A DNA stretch of 36,672 bases from Sandaracinaceae bacterium (GTDB lineage Bacteria; Myxococcota_A; Polyangia; Polyangiales; Sandaracinaceae), in the NCBI GenBank assembly GCA_040218145.1, contig JAVJQK010000111.1:1-36672 (forward strand), written 5' to 3'. Under the pieces are notes generated by a model that was not told the origin of the DNA, did no database searches, and worked only from the letters and a program-made list of their open reading frames with translations. Made by a program: the position numbers and the translations under genes. Below are positions 8,501 through 16,165 of the stretch, in pieces. The first letter of the stretch is position 1, and the number at the start of each line of letters is the position of its first letter.

Positions 8501-10789
8501 GGCCTCGTTGAAGCTCGCCCGAGTTGCGCCTTGGTGTCCGCCGTCACCACGCGACTCTCCGGCGATGTTCGTCGCCGGCCTCGTTGAAGCTGCGGCCAGT
8601 CCGCGAGGGAGCGCATCGAGCGGGACGCCTCTCCGGCGATGTTCGTCGCCGGCCTCGTTGAAGCATCTTGGAGTCGCCCAAGTCGGAGTCCGCGGACGCC
8701 CCTCTCCGGCGATGTTCGTCGCCGGCCTCGTTGAAGCACTGCGCCCCCTGGTCGGAGAGCGGCACCGGCTCGGAGCTCTCCGGCGATGTTCGTCGCCGGC
8801 CTCGTTGAAGCTCCGTGATGAAGGCGTTGACCGTCTTCACCTCGAGCGCTCTCCGGCGCTGTTCGTCGCCGGCCTCGTTGAATCAACGCGGCCGGCGCTG
8901 CGGCGCACGCGGCGGCGGGCGCTCTCCGGCGATGTTCGTCGCCGGCCTCGTTGAAGCATCGCGTAGTAGACCCATCGCCGCGAGACCCCGCTCTCCGGCG
9001 ATGTTCGTCGCCGGCCTCGTTGAAGCTTGACGTCCTGGAAGCGCTGGGAATCGGCCAGCAGCTCTCCGGCGATGTTCGTCGCCGGCCTCGTTGAAGCGCA
9101 GCGGTCGGGCTGGCTCTGGCCCTCGCCCTGGTGGCTCTCCGGCGATGTTCGTCGCCGGCCTCGTTGAAGCATCATCTCGCCGTCCGGGCGCGGACGCTCC
9201 TCGGCCTCTCTCCGGCGATGTTCGTCGCCGGCCTCGTTGAAGCAGCGGCAGCCTCGAGCCGATGCCCGCGAGCCAGCGGCTCTCCGGCAATGTTCGTCGC
9301 CGGCCTCGTTGAAGCACGGCCAGGACGTCGAACGCGAACGGCGCCACGCGCACTCTCCGGCGATGTTCGTCGCCGGCCTCGTTGAAGCAGGAGCTCTCGA
9401 GCGGTGTCGGTGGCCGCACGGTCTGCTCTCCGGCGATGTTCGTCGCCGGCCTCGTTGAAGCAGCTCCGCCTCGAGCGCGTCGCGCTCTGCCTTCAGCGCC
9501 TCTCCGGCGATGTTCGTCGCCGGCCTCGTTGAAGCACGGTCGCGCTCGACAGATCAAGGGAGCCAGCGCGGCGGATCTCCGGCGATGTTCGTCGCCGGCC
9601 TCGTTGAAGCCAGTACGGGGGGCTGGTCACGACCGTCTGCACGGACTCGCTCTCCGGCGATGTTCGTCGCCGGCCTCGTTGAAGCACCTCGCCGCTCGCC
9701 ATCGCCGCCCCGACGAGCGGGTCTCTCCGGCGATGTTCGTCGCCGGCCTCGTTGAAGCTTCGCGGGGCGGTCGACTTCGCGGCGGATGATCTACGGGCCT
9801 CTCCGGCGATGTTCGTCGCCGGCCTCGTTGAAGCTGGCAGGTCAGCGCGTACGCGAGGCGGAGGTTCTTGGCCTCTCCGGCGATGTTCGTCGCCGGCCTC
9901 GTTGAAGCAGCGACGCCCACAGCCGCTCGGCGGCCTCGGTGCCCGTCTCTCCGGCGATGTTCGTCGCCGGCCTCGTTGAAGCCTCATGGGCGGCGCGCAC
10001 CCCCAAGACCGCACCGCCTCTCCGGCGATGTTCGTCGCCGGCCTCGTTGAAGCCCGAGAGCGAGGAGAGCGACGAGCCCCCCGATGAGAGCGAGCTCTCC
10101 GGCGATGTTCGTCGCCGGCCTCGTTGAAGCGACGGCGAGCCTCTCCTCGAGGCGGAGCGCCCCCTCACTCTCCGGCGATGTTCGTCGCCGGCCTCGTTGA
10201 AGCATCTCCACCACCGCGGGATAGGGCATGTCGCGCCCTCTCCGGCGATGTTCGTCGCCGGCCTCGTTGAAGCTCGTACGGCTTGACGGACGCCGTCATG
10301 TTCGACGCGTCTCTTTCCGCGATGTTCGTCGCCGGCCTCGTTGAAGGACGTGTCCTCGCGGGCGTGCTGGCGCGGTACGGCGCTCTCCGGCGATGTTCGT
10401 CGCAGGGCTCGTTTAAGCATCAACTTCGACGCGCCGCCCTTGCTGACGGCGCGGTCTCTCCGGCGATGTTCGTCGCCGGCCTCGTTGAAGCCACTCGACG
10501 CCCGCCTCCGGATCGGTCCAGGTGACCACCTCCTCTCCGGCGATGTTCGTCGCCGGCCTCGTTGAAGCGAGACCCACGCGATCCCGCCGCCGCTCAGGGA
10601 CGGGCCGCGCTCCGGCGATGTTCGACGCCGGCGTCGGTGAAGCCTCGTCAGCGTCGGCGCCGTCGCCTTCGTGGTGGACCTCTCCGGCGCTGTTCGTCGC
10701 CGGCCGCGATGAAGCGGGTATGACGCGACCGGTCGGAGCGGCCGCGTCCTCCTCTCTCCGGCGATGTTCGTCGCCGGCCTCGTTGAAGC
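5544..10789 (+). CRISPR. Type I-U/I-G CRISPR array, 72 repeats (36 nt) and 71 spacers
   Basis: By manual count there are 72 repeats at 69-78 bp intervals. Each 36-nt repeat starts CTCT, has a perfect 7-bp stem (CCGGCGA, loop TGTTCG, TCGCCGG), then CCTC and the 3' end GTTGAAGC, a typical type I 5'-handle sequence when transcribed rightward. Spacers are 33-42 nt, mostly 36-38. Nearly all repeats are identical. Single-base variants begin at 8190 and 9575 (first base), 8849 (two changes) and 9280 (one change), and heavier decay appears after 10311. The leader is on the left next to cas2. The repeat is free of stops in several frames, which creates long spurious reading frames on both strands. Array size and intact repeats suggest a recently active, heavily used locus. 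Confidence 0.97.
10312..10715 (+). repeat. Degenerate CRISPR repeats near the trailer end
   Basis: Four repeats in the last 500 bp are decayed. They are 10312-10347 (altered first bases and last base), 10383-10418 (right stem changed to CGCAGGG, and GTTTAAGC), 10608-10643 (four or more changes, including both stem flanks) and 10680-10715 (CTGTTCG and GCGATGAAGC). They alternate with consensus repeats at 10456, 10533 and 10754. Decay concentrated here marks this as the leader-distal, oldest end of the array. Confidence 0.9.
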
Positions 10790-10800
10790 CCCATCTGCCA

Positions 10801-10890
10801 GTTTGCACCCTCATGGGACCACCCACGGGCCGGATTTTCAGGCCCATGGGACCACCGGATTTTCAGCCCGAAGGGACCACCCACCAGGGA
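10801..10890. repeat. Tandem 25-bp repeats resembling an IS21-family terminus (remnant)
   Basis: Two head-to-tail 25-bp units (10831-10855 and 10856-10880) each begin CGGATTTTCAG and end GGGACCAC. A partial copy of the end lies at 10815-10823. IS21-family insertion sequences carry several internal terminal repeats containing TGGTCCC/GGGACCA next to CAG-rich stretches, and this pattern is reminiscent of them. No istA/istB coding sequence is visible, so this would be a solo or decayed end. The link to IS21 is from memory of the family, not a comparison. Confidence 0.35.
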
Positions 10891-11043
10891 CGTCTACCGG
10901 ACACGAGGCTGTCCGTCGCTCAACGCGCCAGCTGCGGGCCCGGGCGGCTACTCCTGAGACGCGACCCTCACGCCGCCTCACCCGATCGAGCGTCGGGGCC
11001 CGGGCCGTCTGCCCAGCTGAGCCACCGCGCCGCTCCGTTCGAA

Positions 11044-11194
11044 ACACTAATCCTCAGTCCCAAAAACGGAGCCACGCCCGCGAGACACTGATCTTCAGTC
11101 CCGAAATCGCGTCCACGCGATTTTTGGACTAACTTTTTGTCAATCTGTCGATTTCTCCGCAGCGATCACTAAATGTTTGTCATTTTGTCGGTTT
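11044..11194. repeat. Four degenerate repeat units with ~41-bp periodicity upstream of an operon
   Basis: Related units begin at about 11044, 11085, 11126 and 11166. The first two share ACACTRATCYTCAGTCCC followed by AAA and a CG (25 nt, 5 mismatches). The last two share ACTAA, then TTTGTCA and TGTCG, then TTT (27 nt, few mismatches). All four contain a CTAA/CTGA core. The spacing is close to four helical turns, so bound proteins would lie on the same face. They end about 160 bp before the ATG at 11352. Possible roles are operator or iteron-like sites or transposon-end repeats; the sequence alone does not decide. Confidence 0.45.
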
Positions 11195-11351
11195 GCGCGG
11201 CGGGTCGGACAAATACTTTGTGTTTCGTTCGCAGAAACCCGGCCTGAGGACGAAACCTCGGTCGGCGGGACGCGATGAGCCACTCCGAACGCGGTGGGGA
11301 GGACCGCGGGACGGTCTCGCGCTCCCCATCGCCACTCCATGGAGGCTGGCA

Positions 11352-12155
11352 ATGCCGGTAGCGAACGATCTCTTCGATTTCACCCCCTATCTCTCTCCCA
11401 CCCGCTTCTCCGCTGGGCGCGGCGTGGTCCTTGCCAGTCGGCTCATCAAGGCCGCGCCCGAGGGCCTGCCCGAGCGCGTCCGCGAGGGCCTGCATCGCGT
11501 GCGGACCGACGCGGTCTCGCTGCAGGAGCTGGCCACGGACCGCTTCTTCGCGACCAACGAGAACGTCCGCCCGCTCGATGCCCTGGTCGATGGCGGATAC
11601 ATCGCGCTCCGCGAGGCGCTCCGGGCGCTCACTCGGCTGAAGGGCCGGCCCGAAGCGGAGCAGGCCGAGATGCTGCTGGCCAAGATCCTCCCGAACGACG
11701 CCAGCTTCATCACGGCCGGGTTCGAGGAGCAGTTCTTCGCGAGCAAGATCACGCTGAAGCGCATCGACGACCATGGGCTCGAGACGGAGCTCAATGGGCT
11801 GCTCGGCGAGGCGCACCTGGCCTTCCTCCGAGACGCGCACGGGCGCTTCGGAGACGCGCTCGGGCTCGGCGACGCGGACGAGGCGGAGGAGGTCACGGGC
11901 TCGACCCGGGACGCGATCCGACAGCTCGCCAACTCCATCGCCAACTACGGCCGGCTGCTCGTCGGCTGGGTCGACCCCGACGACGAGGCGTCCATGCAGA
12001 CGTTCCGCCGCGCGGTGAAGCCGCTCGACCAGTACCGGGCGACGGTGTTCGGCGGCTCCGCCGACGGCGACGACGAGCCCGATCCCGTGACCGACGCGCC
12101 GCCCGTCGAGGACGTGCGCCCGACCGACCCGGTCCCGCCGGTCCCCGTGGCCTGA
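11352..12155 (+). CDS. Hypothetical all-helical protein upstream of an AAA ATPase
   Basis: I do not recognise this 267-aa protein. It is soluble, lacks a signal peptide or membrane segment, and looks almost entirely alpha-helical through residue ~220, with stretches such as SLQELATDRFFATNENVRPL and TRDAIRQLANSIANYGRLLVGW. The last ~40 residues are an acidic, Pro-rich disordered tail (DGDDEPDPVTDAPPVEDV). The ATG at 11352 was chosen because GGAGG (11341-11345) sits 6 nt upstream; the open frame extends 53 codons further 5' through poorly coding AT-rich DNA. It is followed after 187 bp, which contain a strong hairpin, by an ABC-type AAA ATPase. Together with the adjacent CRISPR array this hints at a defence-island setting. 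Any functional link is inference. Confidence 0.7.
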   Translation: MPVANDLFDFTPYLSPTRFSAGRGVVLASRLIKAAPEGLPERVREGLHRVRTDAVSLQELATDRFFATNENVRPLDALVDGGYIALREALRALTRLKGRPEAEQAEMLLAKILPNDASFITAGFEEQFFASKITLKRIDDHGLETELNGLLGEAHLAFLRDAHGRFGDALGLGDADEAEEVTGSTRDAIRQLANSIANYGRLLVGWVDPDDEASMQTFRRAVKPLDQYRATVFGGSADGDDEPDPVTDAPPVEDVRPTDPVPPVPVA

Positions 12156-12185
12156 CTCTCCCCCTCATCGACGTGTGGCTCTCCC

Positions 12186-12226
12186 GACGCCCCGACGCGA
12201 TCTCCCCCCGATCGCGCCGGGGCGTC
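12186..12226 (+). terminator. Strong 17-bp-stem hairpin between the helical protein and ATPase genes
   Basis: The left arm (12186-12202) begins GACGCCCCG and ends CGCGATC. The right arm (12210-12226) is its complement with a single A-C mismatch. The loop is 7 nt (TCCCCCC). The hairpin lies 30 bp after the stop of the upstream gene. No U-tract follows (ACTTCTTGG), so it is not a classic intrinsic terminator. It may act as a 3' end stabiliser, a Rho-aided terminator or an attenuator before the ATPase gene. Confidence 0.6.
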
Positions 12227-12342
12227 ACTTCTTGGCAGCCTGTGGAAGTGCGCGGCGCCAGCCGCGGTTCGCGACCGGACGCGCGCATCTCCTGCCAACC
12301 GAGCCTCGGAGAGGTTACCCTCCCCGATCGAGAGACCTTCGC

Positions 12343-13584
12343 ATGCTCCAATACCTCGAGCTTTCCGATGTCGGCCCCGCGCCGAAGATGGAGATCGAGC
12401 TCGTCCCGCGCCTCAACTTCCTCACGGGCGACAACGGGCTGGGCAAGACCTTCCTCCTCGATATCGCGTGGTGGGCGCTGACCCGGACCTGGGCGCGCAT
12501 GCCGGCGGCGCCTCACCGAGGACCGGGCAAGACGCCGACCATCGCCTACCGATACGAGGCCACGACCAGCTCCGTGGCGCACGAGAGTCTCTTCGACATG
12601 GAGGCGCAGGTCTGGCCGCCGAAGCACGGTCGGCCGTCGATCCCCGGGATGGTGATCTACGCCCAGGTCGATGGCGGGTTCTCCGCGTGGGACCCGGCCC
12701 GGAACTACTGGCGAAAGGATGCACCCGATGGGCCGGAGCGGCCCGCGAGCTTCGTCTTCGAGCCAGACGAGGTGTGGGACGGCCTACCGCGCGGGTCAGG
12801 CAGGAAGCTCTGCAACGGGCTACTCGCCGACTGGGCGTCCTGGCAGCGCGAGAACGGTGAGGCTTTCGAGCAGCTCACCGCCGTCCTGCGGGCGCTGTCG
12901 CCCTCCGAGCACGAGCCGCTCGTCCCGGGCAAGCTGACGCGGGTGTCGATCGACGACGTACGCGATCAACCCACGCTCGTCATGCCCTACGGGCAGGACG
13001 TTCCACTCGTCCACGCCTCCGCCGGCATGCGCCGCGTAGTGGCGCTCGCATATCTGCTCGTGTGGACGTGGCAAGAGCACCTCCAGGCGGCGGAGCTGCT
13101 CGGTAAACAGCCGGCCAAGGAGATCATCTTCCTCATCGACGAGCTCGAAGCTCACCTGCACCCGCAGTGGCAGCGCCGGATCGTGCCCGCGCTCCTCGAT
13201 GTGATGGAGGCGCTCACCGGCGAGCACGACGTGCCCGTGCAGCTCATCGCGGCCACTCACTCGCCGCTGGTCTTGGCCTCCGTCGAGCCCGTCTTCGACG
13301 AAGCGCGCGATGGCGTGTTCCACCTCGATCTCGCGGATGGCGAGGTGACCCTCGATCGCGTTCCGTGGGCCAAGCAGGGCGACGTGACCGGCTGGTTGGT
13401 CTCCGACGTGTTCGGTCTCGAGCAGGCTCGCTCGGTGGCCGCCGAGCGTGCCATCGAGAGCGCGGAGGCGTGCATGCGCGGAGACACTGCCGCGCTCCCC
13501 GCGGACCTCGACTCGAGGGACAAGATCCATCGCGAACTGGTCCGGGTGCTGGCCGTCGACAGGGCGAAGAGCACCGAGAGGTGA
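12343..13584 (+). CDS. AAA family ATPase (ABC/RecF/OLD-like), possible defence ATPase
   Basis: This 413-aa ABC-type ATPase has Walker A GDNGLGKT (29-36), an ABC-like signature SAGMRR (from 226), Walker B IIFLIDE with D266/E267, then ELEAHLHPQWQRRI and an H-loop at H306 (ATHSPLVLASV). This is the layout of PtuA/AbiEii-type and RecF/OLD-like AAA proteins, many of which act in phage defence together with a nuclease partner. No HNH (PtuB-like) or TOPRIM gene follows; the next gene encodes a secreted beta-helix protein. The partner may be the 267-aa helical protein upstream. The ATG at 12343 places the usual LQYLELSDVGP strand at the N-terminus. A -10-like TTACCC lies about 25 nt upstream. Family certain, biological role inferred. 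Confidence 0.85.
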   Translation: MLQYLELSDVGPAPKMEIELVPRLNFLTGDNGLGKTFLLDIAWWALTRTWARMPAAPHRGPGKTPTIAYRYEATTSSVAHESLFDMEAQVWPPKHGRPSIPGMVIYAQVDGGFSAWDPARNYWRKDAPDGPERPASFVFEPDEVWDGLPRGSGRKLCNGLLADWASWQRENGEAFEQLTAVLRALSPSEHEPLVPGKLTRVSIDDVRDQPTLVMPYGQDVPLVHASAGMRRVVALAYLLVWTWQEHLQAAELLGKQPAKEIIFLIDELEAHLHPQWQRRIVPALLDVMEALTGEHDVPVQLIAATHSPLVLASVEPVFDEARDGVFHLDLADGEVTLDRVPWAKQGDVTGWLVSDVFGLEQARSVAAERAIESAEACMRGDTAALPADLDSRDKIHRELVRVLAVDRAKSTER

Positions 13585-13764
13585 GCCTGAACGTGGCCGC
13601 ACGAGGCACCGCATCGGCGTCGGTGTGACCCTCACGGCGCGGTGTCCTCGCCAAGCTCGGCGTCGTGTATCTCTCCTCGCTCGATAGGAGTGCGTGGCCC
13701 GACGCTGGGTCGTTCGGGGACGGGGCCTCTTTCCCGTCGCGGCGGGCTGTGCAGAATGGGCGGC

Positions 13765-15423
13765 ATGACCTTCGCTCGTTCTTGGTCGGCCGCGGCGCTC
13801 GCCGGGTCGCTTCTCTTGCTCAGCTCGACCGCGCTCGCCGAGACCTACGAGGTCGGCGAGGGGATGGCGTACGGGGCCATCGGGGAGGTGCCGTGGGAGG
13901 CGCTGATGCCCGGGGATGTGGTGCGCATCCACTGGCGGGCGGAGCCGTATCGGGAGAAGTTCGTCATCGCGCGGCAGGGCACGGAGGCGGCGCCGATCGT
14001 GGTGCAGGGGGTGCTCGGGCCGGGCGGCGAGCGGCCGGTGATCAGCGGCGAGGACGCGACCACGCGCTCGGCGCTGAGCTACTGGGGCGAGAGCCGAGGG
14101 GTGATCAAGATCGGCGGCTCGAGCGTGCCGGAGGAGACGATCCCCGCGTGGATCGTGGTGGAGAACCTCGAGGTCCGCTCGGCGCGGCCGCCGTTCTCGT
14201 TCACGGGGAGAGGCGGCGCCGACACGTACTCGAACAACGCGGCCGCGATCTATGTCGAGGTGGCGCAGAACCTGACGATCCGGAACTGCGTGATGCGCGA
14301 CTCGGGCAACGGGCTCTTCATCGGCGCGCGCGGCGGCGACACGCAAGACATCCTGATCGAGGGCAACCACATCTACGACAACGGCATCGAGGGGCGCATC
14401 TTCGAGCACAACGCGTACACGGCCGCGATCGGGATCACCTACCAGTTCAACCACTTCGGGCCGCTCCGGGACGGGGCGCGCGGCAACAACCTCAAGGACC
14501 GCTCGGCCGGGCTGGTGGTTCGCTACAACTGGATCGAGAGCGGCAACCGGCAGCTCGACCTGGTCGACGCCGAGGACAGCCGCGTGCTCGTCGACCACCC
14601 GAGCTACGGGCGCACGTTCGTCTACGGCAACGTGCTCGTGGAGCACGAGGGCGACGGCAACTCGCAGATCGTGCACTACGGCGGCGACAGCGGGACGGAG
14701 GCCGACTACCGCAAGGGCGTGCTCCACTTCTTTCACAACACGGTCGTCTCCACCCGCAGCGGGAACACCACGTTGCTCCGCCTCTCCACCAACGACGAGA
14801 CGGCCGACGTGCGCAACAACCTGCTCTACGTCACGGCCGGCGGGGGGCGCCTCGCGATGCTCGACGGCGCCGGGCAGCTCTCGCTCCACCACAACTGGAT
14901 GCGGCCCGGCCGCGTCGACTCGCACGGCGCGCTCGAGGGCTCGATCTCGGACGACGGCACCACGGTCACGGGCGAGGACCCGGCGTTCGCGGACGAGGCG
15001 GGGCAGGACTACCGGCTCGCCGAAGACGCCGGGGCCATCGACGCCGCGGGCGCGCTCGCGGCCGACGCGATGGCTGCGCACGCCGTTCTGATGCAATACG
15101 TCGTGCACCAGCTGAGCGAGGGCCGGCCGTCCGCGGGCGCGGCCGACATCGGCGCCTTCGAGTACTGCGCGCCCGGCGCGTGCGAGGCGCCGCCGGCCGA
15201 CGCGGGGGTGATGGCCGACGGCGGCGTGAGCCCGGGCAGCGACGGCGGCCCGTCCGTCGGACGCGACGGCGGCGCCACGGCCGGCCCCGACGGAGGGAGC
15301 GCGGAGCCCGCCCCCGACGGCGGCTGCGGATGCAGCGCGCCCGGCACGCCGACGCGTCACGCCGTGTTCCCGCTTCTGCTGCTCCTCGCGCTCGGGCTGC
15401 GCCGCCGCGCTCGGCTTCGCTGA
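13765..15423 (+). CDS. Secreted right-handed beta-helix protein with MYXO-CTERM-like tail
   Basis: This 552-aa protein begins with a Sec signal peptide (hydrophobic ALAGSLLLLSSTALA, cleavage before ETYEV). The body (about 30-450) has beta-helix features: repeated IRNCVMRDSGNGLFIG and ILIEGNHIYDNG turns like those of polysaccharide lyases and right-handed beta-helix proteins. An Asp/Gly/Ala-rich linker follows. The C-terminus has Cys-containing DGGCGCSAPG, a hydrophobic VFPLLLLLALGL and a final RRRARLR, the tripartite layout of MYXO-CTERM sorting signals that anchor proteins at the myxobacterial surface. ATG 13765 gives a clean signal peptide; an in-frame ATG at 13756 is an alternative. CAGAAT lies 7 nt before 13765, a possible leaderless -10. 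Substrate unknown. Two other beta-helix proteins occur at 23360 and 29083. Confidence 0.85.
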   Translation: MTFARSWSAAALAGSLLLLSSTALAETYEVGEGMAYGAIGEVPWEALMPGDVVRIHWRAEPYREKFVIARQGTEAAPIVVQGVLGPGGERPVISGEDATTRSALSYWGESRGVIKIGGSSVPEETIPAWIVVENLEVRSARPPFSFTGRGGADTYSNNAAAIYVEVAQNLTIRNCVMRDSGNGLFIGARGGDTQDILIEGNHIYDNGIEGRIFEHNAYTAAIGITYQFNHFGPLRDGARGNNLKDRSAGLVVRYNWIESGNRQLDLVDAEDSRVLVDHPSYGRTFVYGNVLVEHEGDGNSQIVHYGGDSGTEADYRKGVLHFFHNTVVSTRSGNTTLLRLSTNDETADVRNNLLYVTAGGGRLAMLDGAGQLSLHHNWMRPGRVDSHGALEGSISDDGTTVTGEDPAFADEAGQDYRLAEDAGAIDAAGALAADAMAAHAVLMQYVVHQLSEGRPSAGAADIGAFEYCAPGACEAPPADAGVMADGGVSPGSDGGPSVGRDGGATAGPDGGSAEPAPDGGCGCSAPGTPTRHAVFPLLLLLALGLRRRARLR

Positions 15424-15499
15424 GGAGTGACCCGTGCGTAGCTGTACAGCGTACGATTCGACGGGTTGCGCGGAGGGGACAGGCCCACAGCATGCTCCG

Positions 15500-16060
15500 A
15501 TGCTTCGCCTGCCCTCTGTCTCGTGTTTCGCCCTCTCGATGCTCGCCGCCAGCTGCGCGGCCAACGGGGGCGCGAGCTCCGACGCCGGCGTCTCGCGCCT
15601 CGACGCGCGGCCACCCGCAGATGGCGCGCCGCTGGACACGGGCCCGGTCGTGGACGCGTCTCCCCAGGTCGACGGAGGCAGCCTCGACGCATCAGCGGAT
15701 GCGGGGGCGCCCGTGGACGCGTCTCCCGGCGACGCGGGGGCGATGGCGGACGCGGGCCTGGCGGACGCGGGCCTCGCGGACGCGGGCGCGGCCGACGCCG
15801 GGATGTGCGGGGCCACGGGCGCGTTCTGTCGCGCCGACTCCGACTGCGGCTCGCGCTCGATGCGGTGCGCGTTCGGGCTGAGCCGCAGCGGCGCGTGCAT
15901 CCGCCGGATCGGCGAGGACTGCAGCAGCTCACCCTGCGCCACGCGCAGCCGGCCGCATTGCGCGGACGACGGGGACGGGGCCATCTGCGTCACCGAAGAA
16001 GAGAAGACCTGCCTCTGCGCGGACACGGGCGCCACGGTGTTCGCGACGATGTGCCGCTGA
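15500..16060 (+). CDS. Lipoprotein with Asp/Ala linker and Cys-rich domain
   Basis: This 186-aa predicted lipoprotein has a short signal peptide with lipobox LAASC (Cys ~19). A ~80-residue disordered Asp/Ala/Gly linker follows, containing tandem ADAG-type repeats (LADAGLADAGAADAG). The C-terminal ~75 residues hold about ten cysteines (MCGATGAFC, DCGSRSMRC, DCSSSPC, TCLC), likely a disulfide-bonded mini-domain. Such Cys-rich modules on DAG linkers are common in myxobacterial surface lipoproteins. I chose ATG 15500 over the upstream ATG at 15434 because it gives a standard signal peptide. It follows the beta-helix gene by 76 bp and converges with the minus-strand lipoprotein at 16166. Function unknown. 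Confidence 0.75.
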   Translation: MLRLPSVSCFALSMLAASCAANGGASSDAGVSRLDARPPADGAPLDTGPVVDASPQVDGGSLDASADAGAPVDASPGDAGAMADAGLADAGLADAGAADAGMCGATGAFCRADSDCGSRSMRCAFGLSRSGACIRRIGEDCSSSPCATRSRPHCADDGDGAICVTEEEKTCLCADTGATVFATMCR

Positions 16061-16165
16061 CGCGCGGCCGGCGCGGTTCGCTTCGCGGTCCGCGATGGGA
16101 GCGCAGCGGCGGGGGCGAGCCCATTCACGCGCCGAGCTCCGGACCGGCGCCCCGACGACGCACGC

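Larger units (their letters stand above)
10790..11351. other. Array-distal intergenic region without a convincing gene
   Basis: About 560 bp separate the last repeat from the next gene. I see no open frame with myxobacterial codon use. The stretch holds two sets of short repeats (10801-10890 and 11044-11194, listed separately), a GC-rich segment at about 10900-11040, and an AT-rich part (11120-11235) that probably contains the promoter of the 11352 gene. A Shine-Dalgarno GGAGG (11341-11345) lies 6 nt before that gene's ATG. Confidence 0.6.

Noticed and set aside
5443-10884. Many open frames on both strands reading ASTRPATNIAGE, FNEAGDEHRRR, SPAMFVAGLVEA or LRRCSSPASLK
   Set aside because: These are translations of the CRISPR repeat, which has no stop in several frames. 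They are not proteins.
11004-11035. tRNA D-arm-like sequence on the minus strand (GTGGCTCAGCTGGGCAGA)
   Set aside because: No matching T-arm, anticodon arm or acceptor stem can be paired around it.
10790-11351. CRISPR leader at the right end of the array
   Set aside because: Repeat decay is concentrated here, the type I handle GTTGAAGC reads rightward, and a TTGACA box lies on the cas2 side.
12343-13765. Septu (PtuAB) system
   Set aside because: The ATPase fits PtuA-like proteins, but no HNH nuclease (PtuB) follows; the next gene is a secreted beta-helix protein.
15434-15465. Perfect palindrome GCTGTACAGC as a LexA-type operator
   Set aside because: It is only 10 bp and lies just upstream of a lipoprotein gene. 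It lacks the CTG-N10-CAG spacing and no SOS gene is near.
12820-16128. 1102-codon open frame on the minus strand
   Set aside because: It runs antisense through the ATPase and beta-helix genes; it is Arg/Ala/Val-rich shadow sequence caused by high GC.
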